Source: Fragilariopsis cylindrus CCMP1102
Lineage: Eukaryota; Bacillariophyta; Bacillariophyceae; Bacillariales; Bacillariaceae
Direction of reading: 5' to 3'
Length of the DNA: 64,000 bases
NCBI GenBank assembly: GCA_900095095.1
Contig: FMBT01000450.1
Span: forward strand, 1-64,000
Of this stretch, positions 23,742-35,815 are shown piece by piece (the stretch's first letter is position 1; every line of letters starts with the position of its first letter). The notes under the pieces were generated by a model. That model saw only the letters and a list, made by a program, of their open reading frames with translations, ran no database searches and had not been told where the DNA came from. A program made the translations under genes and the position numbers.

Positions 23742-26328
23742 CAACAAAAGGGGTAACGTATATAAATATACATACCATCAATAGAACATCTTTTGAATCT
23801 CATCACATTTTGTGTTAATGTACCAGTTTTATCGGTAAATATATATTCTATTTGTCCTAAATCTGTTACGATTGTTGATCGTGGTTCTGCACACGTATCT
23901 GTTGTATCATCATACATGTCAATATCAACATAAACTAAATATAACATGAATGCATTTACACATTGTACAGTAAATATCATTGATAATGGTACAAAGTAGG
24001 CTAATAATATCACGAACGTTAATGCATGTTGTATCCAATTTTCAGCTGTAATCAAAAAAACGCACGTGTGTGTTTGTGTGTGTGAAGAAATAAATGATGA
24101 AAGGGAAGAGGAGAATATGACACATTTGTTTTGTTAGAATAATGAATTTTGTTTTGTATGTATTCGTGGTGGGTGGATGAATGATTTAGTAAAATAAGAA
24201 AAAATTAAGGATGAAAATATAAATATATATAACCAAAAAAAAACGGATCGTCACATCACGTACGTACGTAGCCTAGCTAGTACTGTTCACGAATTCAACA
24301 ACAAACAAACGAACGTAGGTACGTACCTTCTGCATTCCATTCCGGTGGTTCAAAATTTGGTAGATATGGCCAAACTTCATTTGACTTAATAGGAATACCT
24401 GTTGTCGTAGAGATACCATTTCGTTTCAAACCAGAGTACCTGTTAGCACCGTTCGAATAAAAAAGAATAGAATAGAATAAAATAGAGTAGAGTAGATTAG
24501 ATAAACATACATGCATACCTGTACGCAACGCAACGTAACAAGTAAAAGGTAACACGTCAACACAACACAAACGACACAACGACACGTGGAAAACGTGAAC
24601 ACGTACCATAAATAATCAAATTGTTGTTCTTCCCTCATTACGGCTGAGGTTGATAATGCTACAATGGATATAAATTCAATGAATAACATCACAATGACAC
24701 ATTTATTAGTAAAATGATCGAGTTGACTAAATTTGGTGGGTGCTTCAATTGAATTTTGTGATAATTTTGTATCCGTGCCAGTAAATGCTACAACACCGAT
24801 TGCCCATTCAGTATTTCTTAATATAGCACCTCGTAATAATAAATTATCACCATCTAATGGTATAATACTCATACCATTATTTGTATTTGTATTATTATCA
24901 TTATCATTATCATCCTTCTCCTCCTCCATTATTGTTGTTGTTGGAATAGATAATTTACCAGTAAATGTATTAATATGTGCATTCGGTGCTTCTGTTGCTA
25001 ATACAGCAATATTTCCTTGATTCCCTTGTTGATTTTGTTCATCAATATCAATATCAACATCATTACTTTCACCAGTTGTTGTAGATCTACTACCTAATGA
25101 TGTAAATGTTGATAAACGTTGAATTGCATCCTCCATTGTTTCTTTTGGTGATGAAATTGATTTTGCTGTTTCTAATTGTTGATGTAATTTACTTTTGGCA
25201 CTTAAACGTAACTTCAGATTCGTTTCACCATCAATGGAGGATGTTTCAATATAAGCACAACCTAAATCACCACTGGATGCTAATAATACGGTATCCGCTG
25301 GTATCATTTCACGATTTCTGATCACAATTAAATTCCCTTGTCTTATATCTTTTCTTGGTATAAAATTAAATTGAACTACTGTAGGAGTAGTGGCAGTAGT
25401 AGTGGCAGTAGTAGATGATGATGAAGTAGTAGCAGGAATAATAGTAACATCCTTAAATGGTATTTTATTATCACCATCATCATCATCATTGCCATTGTCA
25501 TTATCACCGGTATTACCACTTTCAATATCTTCACCAGCAGCAGCAGCAGGATCTGCCATCACATCTGATCCCGCAGTACGATTTGCAATAACAATACATT
25601 GATAGGTATTTGTTTTATAATCATTCAAATGTCTTTTTTTATCAGCAAGTCCTTCCATCAATAACGAAATTGTAATAAAAAAGGATAATGGTACTAACAA
25701 ACCTAATGGACTTATCTGTTTATAATTAAATCCTATACCATAATAACCAAAGGCGGTGATAATACCAACAATTAAAAAATACATATTCGTAAATTTTTTT
25801 AAATTCGGTTCGTAATGTCTGTTATGTACGCATTTTGATTATTTTGATTAGATTGAAAAACAAGAAGAGAAAAAGAAGAAGAGAGAGGCGGGAAGATCAT
25901 GAGATGACAAGCTGTTGTTGACTTGACGGTCGGTCGGGTTTGAAAGAAAAGGTGCAGTGCAGTAACAGTAGTAATACAATAACAACGTAAACGTAAACAG
26001 TAACTGTCAATGAATCAACGTAAAACTGTCAATAAATCCAACGTAAATAACGAGAAAAAAATCCAACGTAATAACGTACCAATGGTAAGAATGTCCATAC
26101 TGTATATTTCGATGTAATTAAGATATTATTACAACGATTACTATTTGGTATACCAACATTTAATAAACGTTGTGTACCATCTTCTTCAATAATTTTTGGT
26201 AATCGTAATTGAGAGACACTACGTCGAGGTGAAGTACGTGGTGATGTAGTAGTAGTAGTGGCAGATGCAGATACGACATCCACACGAGAAGGAGGAGGAA
26301 TAGAAGTGCTGCTCAACAAAGTGGTCAT
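19101..26328 (-). CDS. P4-type ATPase (phospholipid flippase), 14 exons
   Basis: P4-ATPases use ATP to move phospholipids to the cytosolic leaflet. Exons: 26328-26080, 25818-24607, 24439-24327, 24045-23776, 23614-23405, 23122-22089, 21961-21853, 21719-21479, 21378-20909, 20780-20656, 20565-20437, 20325-20262, 20140-19811, 19678-19101. All junctions are GT-AG and in phase, about 1710 residues. Motifs in order: [10 protein letters not shown] (actuator), PLSM in TM4 where PISL is usual, phosphorylation site [30 protein letters not shown] (nucleotide binding), [19 protein letters not shown], then HGRWDYMRM before the C-terminal membrane helices. Low-complexity acidic inserts lengthen the cytosolic loops. 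Exon 2 carries one base too many for its frame: a T7 run at 25794-25800 breaks [15 protein letters not shown], probably a sequencing or assembly error. Confidence 0.95.
23690..23742. repeat. (CATA)n and (CAGA)n microsatellite in a flippase intron
   Basis: Perfect tetranucleotide runs lie within the intron between flippase exons 4 and 5 (23775-23615). Confidence 0.9.
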
Positions 26329-27665
26329 AATGATGTTGTTGGTTTGGATTTGGATTTTGTTGATTTTGGATTTTGATTTGATTTAAAACTCTCAAAGTCC
26401 TCTTATAATATCTAATTCAATTCAAATTCAAATTCAAATTCAAATTCAAATTCAAATTCAAATTCAAATTCAAATTCAAATTCAAATTCAAATTCAAATT
26501 CAATTCGACTTGACGTAAGTTCAAACTCGAACAAACTACAACTACACTGTAGATTCAAATTGAAATTTTTGAAATCGATGGGTTGTGTTGTCTTGTCTTT
26601 GTTTGCATGTTATGATTTTCAATTTGCTGCTTGCATTTATTTTGTTGTGAATTTTGTTGTGTCGTGCTGCGCATCATCATGCATCTACGGTAGCTACTAG
26701 TACTTCCGTGTACCGTACAGTAGCTACATTCTTTTTTTTGTAACGTAATAATTTGAATAATGCGGCGATACCGTTAGGCAATGCCTTAATAGCACGTGAC
26801 ATACTGTACTGTAGCTACTATACCTACTGTACTAAAGTAGGAGGGCAATTCTAGTAGCGCTCCAAAGTCCCAACGTGCGCTATTTGAGTCCCGGAAGTCC
26901 CGGGACTTGAATCGATCGTATGGTATTACCATACATACGTGTATACGATCATATTGTATGATCATATATTGGTTTTGCCAAGTGGGCCCTATCTGTATTA
27001 AGACTTGTCCACAGATACGGTCCACCTGGCGAAACACTATTTTATCACGGCAATCTGGTAAGTACTGTAGTTAGACTGGCAAAATTTCAAATCTAGATGA
27101 GATATATGAGAGAACTCAATACATGAACATATGAATGTTATAATAAATAACTGTGTCAGAAAAAATCAGCTTGAATTTCTTCTATACTATAGTGAAGATG
27201 CCAATAGAAGAATAAATAAACACAGGCATACAAACATACATACAATTTACTACGATATTACTTTTTAATTTAAAGAATGATTATTATTATTATTACTATT
27301 ATTAACTTGCGGTAGACAATGATATTGTTGTTGTTGTTGTTGCAAAATGCCTGAGGTGCACGTACTGTCCATCGATCAGTCGACGACCGTAACGTAACTC
27401 GTTTAGTATCAACTGAATGCTCGAAATGGGAGTACAGTATTGGTTTAATCTTGTGCTGTACATTGAACATTAATTGCAGTATCAAACAATATATCGTGTA
27501 TGGTATAGGAATAAAAAAGGATGGTGCGGGGCGAAAAACGGTAATGTGCATATCGGACCAGCCCTCACAACACTCCCGCATTGGTCGAAACCCCGCGGCA
27601 AAATGAAGTACTGTAAAAGTGATACTTGATTTATGTATTTATTTGTGTGTTTGTTCTTAATCAAT
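26329..27665. other. Intergenic region: flippase 5' side, AATTCA repeat, hairpin
   Basis: It holds a perfect hexanucleotide repeat (AATTCA)n at about 26411-26505, TACTGTA motifs near 26800-26830, several short palindromes at 26920-26965 and the imperfect hairpin at 26970-27036. Frames at 27270-27730 are unsupported. Confidence 0.6.
26970..27036. repeat. Imperfect 26-bp inverted repeat forming a compact hairpin
   Basis: The left arm TGGTTTTGCCAAGTGGGCCC (continuing ATCTGT) pairs with the right arm 27011-27036 with about four mismatches around a 14-base loop. It could be a minute MITE relic or a structured transcript. No flanking duplication is evident. Confidence 0.5.
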
Positions 27666-30600
27666 TTACGACGAACTACTACCACGGAATGATATTGATG
27701 GAAAAATTGTACCAGGATGTAAATCTTCATTCCAATAATCTTCTAATTTTTGTATTTGTGGTTCACATTTCTTCTTACGTTTCGTATTAGATAATCCCAA
27801 TCGGAAATTTTTTTCCGTTGCGCGTAGATTGTTATAACATACCCCGTACCGTTCACGTGAAATTGGCAATATTTCTGTCCGTAAACGATATAGTAAATCA
27901 TTTATTGACATTCCTAATAACACTAAATGTTCATCTTCTGGTTGGATAATAATATTATTAGAATCATCATCACCTTCAGCAACCATATTATCATCGCTGA
28001 CCTGATCCGTATCTATATCATTACCATCATCGTCTTCATTCACGATACCGCTGTTGATGTTGCTACTGTTGTTGTTGTTGGTGTTGTTACCGTTGTTTTT
28101 GATAATACAGTTCTTGTCCAATCGCACTAATTTCTTCGCGGCAGCTTGGACTGTATTAGACCAATGATCGTCCCAATTCATTTTTGTTACAATCGACAAC
28201 AAACTTTCAAGAAATAATGCTCTACGATGGAATGCACAAAAATCAGATGCCACTGTTAAATGCTGTTCAACGTCTTCCCAATTATCTTCTGTTATGTATG
28301 TTGGATGACGTCCCGAACCAAGTCCCTCACGACAAACCGGTGTATCACAACATGATTCATCAGGTAATACTTGGAGTAAACGATCTTTCCATGACAACAT
28401 AGCAGCACCGGTGGTGGTGGTGGTGGTAGAATCAATTCCGACATACTTGTACACATGTTGCAATGCATTACTTAATAGAGATGAAAGATTATCTTCATCA
28501 AGTGTTCTAATACTGATATCGTCATCGTCGCTGTTGATGTTGCCATCGCCATCGCCTCCGCCGCTACTGTCTTCTTCTGTTAAAATAATATGATCATACA
28601 ATCTTGAACTCCATTGATCTGTCTTCGTGTCCTCATCAGCTCGGCCTGGGATGGGATTCAGTAAGGTACGTAACCAATACCGAACAAGTTGTGCGGACGC
28701 ATTCGCCAGTCGACACTCCCATGATAAAGGACATGAACGAACAAATACATGAGTTGTTTCTGTACGAATTGGAACGATAATGGTAGTACGTGTATCCACG
28801 TTGCCAACGGCATCAGCATTATCCGCATCATCATCAACGTCGTCGTCGTTGTCATCTTCGATGTCATCAAAGTCATGTCCACCTTCCGCATTCGTTGCAC
28901 AAGCAATTGCAAATATTTTCCTAATGATTTTACCATTAGGATTAATTAAGGAATGTAAATCTCTTGAATAAGCAATAGCAGCTTTTTCAATACGTCGGAT
29001 GGGAATACTTTGATGATTCATTTCCATAATTGATTCGACACAGATCGTATCATGTCCATTCGATAAGAATTCACTATCAAGATATGATGTAAGATCCTGT
29101 AAGATCACGGTAGGAGATCTGCTACCGGGAGCGGTAGGGGTAGCGGTGGTGGTGGCAGTGATGATAGTTTCTTCTGTTGTCACTGCATGTACTCGCGCTC
29201 CCGATGCTTGTGGAAATAATTTTTCGACGACATCTAAAACATCTACCAAAGCTTGTACACAATTTTCTTGTGGCTTGTATGATCCTTCAAGAACATCAGA
29301 TGGTCCACGTACAACAGCAGTACCATCAAATGCAGCAAATTGTACCCGACGTGTATGTGTTTTTATATTATCTTGTTGATTATCACGATTACCACGATCA
29401 CCACCTTCACTACCATCCGTTGTATCGTTATCACTCTTATCTTCTTGTGAGATAATCTCAGAGCTGTTAGTGTTTTTGTTCCAACAATTGTTTGAGGTAC
29501 CACCGGGAGGAAAGTAATCTTGATAGGTAATTTTAATATTGGTGTTGTTGTTGTTGTTGCTGTTTGTAGGAGAAGATGATGACAATGATTCTTCTTCATC
29601 ATCTTGATGTTCATGTCCTTCTAATACTGTCCATTCTAGACCAACTAATTTCTGTAATAAATTATGTATAGAATAAATGTCAATGTCTTCAATGGCTATT
29701 GCTGATGATTGATTTTGTTGTTGTTGCTTTCTGTACATAGTGTAACATGCGATTAATCTTGGTAGGATACAAGGAGGAGAAGATTTTTTCTTTTGAGAAT
29801 TATATTGTTGTTTTTGTTGGTTCAATCTCAATCGGAGTTTTCGTTGTGTTGGTTGTTGTTGTTGTTTTTGTGGTGGAAATTTATCGGGGAATAAAACTTC
29901 TAATCCTTCACGTAAGGTATCAGAATTTAATTCAATAATCTTCTTCGGTGGTAGTACAACAATTTTTTGTCTGACAACTTGTTTGAGTGCATCATCGTCA
30001 TCATCTTCAGTAGTAGTAGTATTAGTAGTAGAAGCATTCTCATTCTCATTCGTAACTTTTGATGGTGAGTATTTAGATGGTGAATTTTGAGAACTGGATA
30101 ATGAATTTTGATTATTCTGAGATGGTGAATTAGTTGCTGTTGCAAATGCAACTAATGCATCAAAATGATGATCACTTGTTGGTTCAATTGCAGATGATTC
30201 TCTTGTTGTTCCATCATATATATCACCATCCTTAGCTGGTGTACATTTCCGTCGAAGGATACTTCCTCCTGGTGTTTTCTTAATAGTTGATGGTGGTCGT
30301 TGTAGTAACATTGGAAAACGTGATGATGATGATGATGATGATTTGGAGGATGATTTAGTAGGTGATCGGAATGATGAAGGCCGTGTTGGTTGAACATCTC
30401 CACATTCTCCATGCTTATCCTTCGTCTCTGCCGTCCATCGAAGATTATAGGCGGAAGTTTTCTTGAGTGCTGTTGCTGTTGCTGTTGCTGTTTCTACTGC
30501 TAAAATTTTAGGTGGAAAAGATGAGGATGGGGAGGTATCCATCAATGTAATCATCGTCATCGGGGATGAGGAGGTAACGGATTGTTCCTCTGTTCCTGTT

Positions 30601-31658
30601 GTTGATTCACTGATATTACTCGGTTGAGTAGAAATAGTCGTCTCATTCGGTAACTTCGAGTGATAGTCGTCCCCATCCCCGTCGTGGTCGTCGTTGTTGT
30701 CGTCCTTCTGTTTGTGTGGTTGTGGTTGTAACTTCTCTACTACTGCTGCTGCTACTGCTACTACTGGATCATTTGCCTTCCGTTTTCTAGTTGATCTTCG
30801 TAACGGCGTACTAATTGTAGACGTAGCTGATGTAGCAGCTTCATTATTATGAGCTACTGAAAATGTATCTGAAGCTTTATTATGTGAAAAGCTAAACAAA
30901 ACCTTTCTCGTTCCACCACCACCATCGACGCCGTCGACGACAGCTAGTGTATGATTGTTATCATCCATCGTCGTCGCCATCGTCATCCCAGTGTTCTTGT
31001 CGTCGTTGATGGGGGAAGCTAAACAAGGAGGCATTGTGATTGGGTTCCTATCTTGACCGCTGCCAGATACATTATCAACACTTCCTTGACGTCCATTTTT
31101 TGTTGTTGGAGAGAAAAGATCGGTAAGTGAAGCTAATCTCCTTCGATGCGTACTCTCTTCCGTCCTGCTACTACTACTATTGCTGGGACAGCTTCCGGTA
31201 GATTTTGTAGCCCACGATGTACGAACTTCGCCAGAATTGCGACCTTTTCTAGGTTTTGAAGCAATTCGGGAGGACCATGTAGCAACAGTAGTAGGAGCTG
31301 CAGCAGTAGTACTCTGCGATGTTGAAGGAGAAAGTTCTGACGTCCTTTCGAGTGAAGCAATGCTAGAGCGACTGGCATAGGTATTTTTCCTATTTGGACT
31401 GCGGCCAGTAACATTATCGAATTGACTTCGTAACGATGATCTAATAGAGGAAGTAGTAGCTGATGTAGCTTCATTATTATGAGCTACTGAAACTGTATCT
31501 GAAGCTTTGTTATCTGAAGAGCTAAACAAAACCTTTCTCGATCCACCACCACCACCGTCGACGCCGTCGACGACAGCTAGTGTTGTATGACTGTTGTCAT
31601 CCATCGTCATCCCAGCGTTCTTGTCGTCGTTTATGGGGGATGCTAAACAAGGAGGCAT
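27666..31658 (-). CDS. Large, mostly disordered hypothetical protein (1330 residues) with N-terminal module duplication
   Basis: One uninterrupted 3993-bp frame of no recognised family. Residues about 1-70 (MPPCLASPINDDKN ... VVDGVDGGGG ... RKVLFS ... NKASDT ... VAHNNEA) recur at about 209-275, giving a direct DNA repeat with copies near 31466-31664 and 30838-31042. The region to about 600 is Ser/Thr/Arg rich with basic clusters such as RRSTRKRK, which suits a nuclear protein. More ordered, hydrophobic stretches lie at about 590-690, 795-960 and 1000-1160. The C-terminus (LRTEILPISRERYGVCYNNLRATEKNFRLG) looks helical and basic. The start ATG was chosen as the first of the open frame and is followed directly by the repeated module. 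Confidence 0.8.
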   Translation of the reverse strand: MPPCLASPINDDKNAGMTMDDNSHTTLAVVDGVDGGGGGSRKVLFSSSDNKASDTVSVAHNNEATSATTSSIRSSLRSQFDNVTGRSPNRKNTYASRSSIASLERTSELSPSTSQSTTAAAPTTVATWSSRIASKPRKGRNSGEVRTSWATKSTGSCPSNSSSSRTEESTHRRRLASLTDLFSPTTKNGRQGSVDNVSGSGQDRNPITMPPCLASPINDDKNTGMTMATTMDDNNHTLAVVDGVDGGGGTRKVLFSFSHNKASDTFSVAHNNEAATSATSTISTPLRRSTRKRKANDPVVAVAAAVVEKLQPQPHKQKDDNNDDHDGDGDDYHSKLPNETTISTQPSNISESTTGTEEQSVTSSSPMTMITLMDTSPSSSFPPKILAVETATATATALKKTSAYNLRWTAETKDKHGECGDVQPTRPSSFRSPTKSSSKSSSSSSSRFPMLLQRPPSTIKKTPGGSILRRKCTPAKDGDIYDGTTRESSAIEPTSDHHFDALVAFATATNSPSQNNQNSLSSSQNSPSKYSPSKVTNENENASTTNTTTTEDDDDDALKQVVRQKIVVLPPKKIIELNSDTLREGLEVLFPDKFPPQKQQQQPTQRKLRLRLNQQKQQYNSQKKKSSPPCILPRLIACYTMYRKQQQQNQSSAIAIEDIDIYSIHNLLQKLVGLEWTVLEGHEHQDDEEESLSSSSPTNSNNNNNTNIKITYQDYFPPGGTSNNCWNKNTNSSEIISQEDKSDNDTTDGSEGGDRGNRDNQQDNIKTHTRRVQFAAFDGTAVVRGPSDVLEGSYKPQENCVQALVDVLDVVEKLFPQASGARVHAVTTEETIITATTTATPTAPGSRSPTVILQDLTSYLDSEFLSNGHDTICVESIMEMNHQSIPIRRIEKAAIAYSRDLHSLINPNGKIIRKIFAIACATNAEGGHDFDDIEDDNDDDVDDDADNADAVGNVDTRTTIIVPIRTETTHVFVRSCPLSWECRLANASAQLVRYWLRTLLNPIPGRADEDTKTDQWSSRLYDHIILTEEDSSGGGDGDGNINSDDDDISIRTLDEDNLSSLLSNALQHVYKYVGIDSTTTTTTGAAMLSWKDRLLQVLPDESCCDTPVCREGLGSGRHPTYITEDNWEDVEQHLTVASDFCAFHRRALFLESLLSIVTKMNWDDHWSNTVQAAAKKLVRLDKNCIIKNNGNNTNNNNSSNINSGIVNEDDDGNDIDTDQVSDDNMVAEGDDDSNNIIIQPEDEHLVLLGMSINDLLYRLRTEILPISRERYGVCYNNLRATEKNFRLGLSNTKRKKKCEPQIQKLEDYWNEDLHPGTIFPSISFRGSSSS

Positions 31659-32734
31659 TATGATTGGTGTTGGTTAGTGTTGGTTTGGTTTGGTTCGGGT
31701 TTTTGTGTAAAACAAAGCCGATATTTTATTTGATTTGATTTTGAAAGCGATGCCGTGGACTCGACTCGACTCGACTCAAGAGGAGAGGAGAGAATACTTT
31801 GAGAGCGAGGGTGGTGTGAATTGTGAATTCACTTGCAACTACTGTACTAGAACTATTCCAGTCGAGAGACAATAACCAAAGAATGTGCGTTTGATGATTG
31901 ATCTGTTATGATTGATACTATGAGTGGTTTTACTGTGTTAATGCATGTGTTGTTTGATTTGAAATGAGAAATAGAGTTCTGATTTTTTTGTGCATTTACC
32001 GGTACAAGTAAGTAATCAACCGCATGCCGTTTTTTTTTCAAGCACGAGCGTGCTGGCATCGAAAAAAGTCAACAACGACACATCCAATTAAAGTGCCGCG
32101 GTAAATCTTGCTTTTGCTAAAAATAGAATAAAATAATCCAAGCGAAGCAGCACAAAAATCTAGCGCGAACATACTTTTAGCTGCTTCCGATACCATTCAT
32201 ACCATACCGGAAAAAGAATATGGACGCTAAAATCGTCGGAGTTGACATTTTCCAAATACGACCTCTTAAGGTCCCTCAAATCGCGTCTTTTTGCGATTTG
32301 ATCCCCGTATATTAAAAGCGCACCATAAAGGAGGAGGACGGGTTGGGAGGTGGGTTAATGGTGAACCAAAACAAAGCAAAATCAACTGTTAGGGTTCGAT
32401 TCGCGTGGGGGTTTTCGATTGTGCGATAAAAAAGGGTTTTTGGTTTTTTTTTTATCTCTCTTTCTTTTGTTTTTACATTAAGTAACACTAACTGTTTTGT
32501 CGACTCACACGATTTTAGCGTCTCTTTTATATTTCCGTACTACTAGTAACTTACTAGTAGAGCAGCTAGAGCTACAGCTGCTAGCCTTGACAAATTCTGT
32601 ATACTGTGGTGGGAGGTTGCATGGAAATTGTACTAATAATTCAATATAGACCATACAACAAATATTTGTACTATTCTCTGGTGTTAAGTTGCTGCTGCTA
32701 TAAATTTGTTGGTGGTTAGTATTAGTTAGTATTC
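31659..32734. other. Intergenic region
   Basis: Upstream side of the 1330-residue gene. It contains CGACT/GAGAG microsatellites near 31760-31795 and a small hairpin (CAAATCGC ... GCGATTTG) at about 32278-32301. No supported gene. Confidence 0.5.
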
Positions 32735-33243
32735 CTATTTATTTGTTTATGGTATTCTATTTGTTTATTATCTTATTCCCACCAGGTCTAGATGGTACTA
32801 GGAAAGTAGAAGTAGAAGTCCTCCTAGAACTCACTGATGCTGTTGTTTTTGTCTCTTGTATATTAGCTTGTTTTGCTAGAAGTAGGAGGTGGGGATGATG
32901 TGTTGTGAGATGTGTAAGCACTCATTCCCTTAGCAATGCGGTATGCAGTATGGGGTAGTGATGTTTATAGTAGTAAATAGCAATAAGTAGCAATAAGTAG
33001 CATGCTTCGCCACCACCACTGTACATCATAAACCTTAGCAATTAAAGAAATTCCTTGGGGTGTTTGTTTTGCAAATAATGATGTATGTGTGCACACAACA
33101 TCTTTATACAAATATCTGGAACACCTTTCTTCCTACCTACATCAGCTAGCAGCAGCAGCGAGTACAGAGGAATTTCTGACTATGATGTCACAATTAGATA
33201 GTGAACAGTGTAGGTAAGAGTAAACAAACACATGCATAGTATC

Positions 33244-34243
33244 GGCGTGTTCCGGCTCAAGGCTGCGCATATTTCGACAAAAAAGGACAATCTGCGGACA
33301 GACGATTTTCTACAACACGCGCTATGCAGTGAAGTACCATCAATCGGGGGGATTTTTAACTGTATGTTAACTCCTCAAACCTTCTCCAGTACCTATCCAT
33401 AGGCATTCTACACATTCCAAATTTTCGACAGGTCTAGTTAGTGTAGGCTAAGCCCTGGTACTTCTCTCTGTAGAATTTGCCCCATATTGGTACGTCGTGA
33501 AAATTATTTTTTGTGTCGCGGGATTAAGATACCACGCACCTATGCAGTAAATAGAAGGAATTTTCCTTATTAACAACATTGACAATGGGAATGTATCGAA
33601 TCGAACCTCCGTGGATACTGATCTATTTAACAAAAGCTTATGAGACGAAATATAGATGCTTGTACTCTTAACAAGGACGAAAAGTTTGGGTTGAATTGGA
33701 TCTATTTTTAAGTACTTAAACTCTCTCTCTTAGTAAAAGACACACATGATCGGATTTTCCGAAAAAACACGTCCAATATGCTTGTTGATAATGGGTCCTC
33801 TCTTAATATAACAATAATAATAAAAATTATCGAATTAACTAACATATCACTAATAGAGACATCTGTATTAGCACTTTATCTATTAGTCCATTATTTGATT
33901 TTTAATCTTCCTCTCTTATGCACCTCTTCCTGGCGATTCGAAATTCGCCTGCCACCCATATAATCCCTCTTAGAATTTTCCCTAGATGACCAAATCATAC
34001 CCAAATTTTTTTCCTCTCTTAAGGGTACGAATATCAATATTTCGTCTGATAAGCTTTTGTTAAATAGATTGATATCCATGGAGGTTCGATTTAATACATT
34101 CCCATTGTCTGTATCAATGGAAATAATTTTCTATTTCAACTCTTAAAATTTTGAAGAATTTTCCTCTGTCGCGAGATATCGCGCATTATGAAAATTTTAG
34201 TCCCGAGTGTCCCTCAAAATGCAGCCTTGAGCCGGAACGCGCC
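33244..34243 (-). mobile_element. Non-autonomous TIR element, copy A (1000 bp)
   Basis: The ends are inverted repeats GGCG(T/C)GTTCCGGCTCAAGG, continuing CTGC. The element is flanked by the 4-bp target duplication TATC (33240-33243 and 34244-34247); copy 1 of the host repeat has a single TATC at the matching site. The interior has no transposase frame. It contains a second, internal inverted repeat of about 100 bp around CTATTTAACAAAAGCTTAT. It is nearly identical to copy B in opposite orientation. Confidence 0.9.
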
Positions 34244-34794
34244 TATCAGGAGGTTGGTTGGGGTACTAAATCGGTGAACAGTAAGTATTAAAAATGATCC
34301 AAGAAACACATCAAACATCATACCCGTTTACAATGGGTTAGAATATTTAATGACAAATTCTAGGATTATAAATTAAACTAATTAAACTCAGAAGTTAAAT
34401 TTCATTGCATGTTAGGAATGAGGGCGCTCTGCGCTCTGTTACATTTCACAAATCATCATTAAAAATTCCCAGGGGCTAAATCAATTATATTTAGGTAGGT
34501 GTCCATTGTGTCCTATTAGAGACTTCATCAACACTGTGCCCATACACACAACTTGAGTTGACTACTTGTATATGGTTTGGGTTGATACCACTACTAATCA
34601 AATTATCTGCAACACCAACAATATCATTGCCAAAATAGTTCTCCATGCATGCATCATCAGTCTCAGATCCATTGCATAGAATGTAGGCAGATCCCCGCCC
34701 CCAAATCCATCATCATCGTCATGCATTATACCATGTGTTTGGTGTATGATGATGGTCTCTAAAGTTCTTTTTAGTGGTAGGTTTTTATGTTGGT

Positions 34795-35768
34795 GGCGCG
34801 TTCCGGCTCAAGGCTGCATTTTGAGGGACACTCGGGACTAAAATTTTCATAATGCGCGATATCTCGCGACAGAGGAAAATTCTTCAAAATTTTAAGAGTT
34901 GAAATAGAAAATTATTTCCATTGATACAGACAATGGGAATGTATTAAATCGAACCTCCATGGATATCAATCTATTTAACAAAAGCTTATCAGACGAAATA
35001 TTGATATTCGTACCCTTAAGAGAGGAAAAAAATTTGGGTATGATTTGGTCATCTAGGGAAAATTCTAAGAGGGATTATATGGGTGGCAGGCGAATTTCGA
35101 ATCGCCAGGAAGAGGTGCATAAGAGAGGAAGATTAAAAATCAAATAATGGACTAATAGATAAAGTGCTAATACAGATGTCTCTATTAGTGATATGTTAGT
35201 TAATTCGATAATTTTTATTATTATTGTTATATTAAGAGAGGACCCATTTTTTCGGAAAATCCGATCATGTGTGTCTTTTACTAAGAGAGAGTTTAAGTAC
35301 TTAAAAATAGATCCAATTCAACCCAAACTTTTCGTCCTTGTTAAGAGTACAAGCATCTATATTTCGTCTCATAAGCTTTTGTTAAATAGATCAGTATCCA
35401 CGGAGGTTCGATTCGATACATTCCCATTGTCAATGTTGTTAATAAGGAAAATTCCTTCTATTTACTGCATAGGTGCGTGGTATCTTAATCCCGCGACACA
35501 AAAAATAATTTTCACGACGTACCAATATGGGGCAAATTCTACAGAGAGAAGTACCAGGGCTTAGCCTACACTAACTAGACCTGTCGAAAATTTGGAATGT
35601 GTAGAATGCCTATGGATAGGTACTGGAGAAGGTTTGAGGAGTTAACATACAGTTAAAAATCCCCCCGATTGATGGTACTTCACTGCATAGCGCGTGTTGT
35701 AGAAAATCGTCTGTCCGCAGATTGTCCTTTTTTGTCGAAATATGCGCAGCCTTGAGCCGGAACACGCC
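34795..35768 (+). mobile_element. Non-autonomous TIR element, copy B (974 bp)
   Basis: Same ends as copy A, opposite orientation, flanked by TGGT duplications (34791-34794 and 35769-35772). It differs from copy A mainly by a 26-bp deletion near 35247. A 62-codon open stretch at 34959-35147 is identical in translation to the one in copy A, which indicates very recent activity or gene conversion. Open frames up to 123 codons cross the element but resemble no known transposase. Confidence 0.9.
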
Positions 35769-35815
35769 TGGTGCCTTTTCTTTCAGACATGCAACAATAA
35801 CTGTAACTGTTGCTG

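Noticed and set aside
35193-35564. 123-codon frame inside TIR element copy B
   Set aside because: It crosses the element's internal inverted repeat, is not kept open in copies A and C and resembles no transposase.
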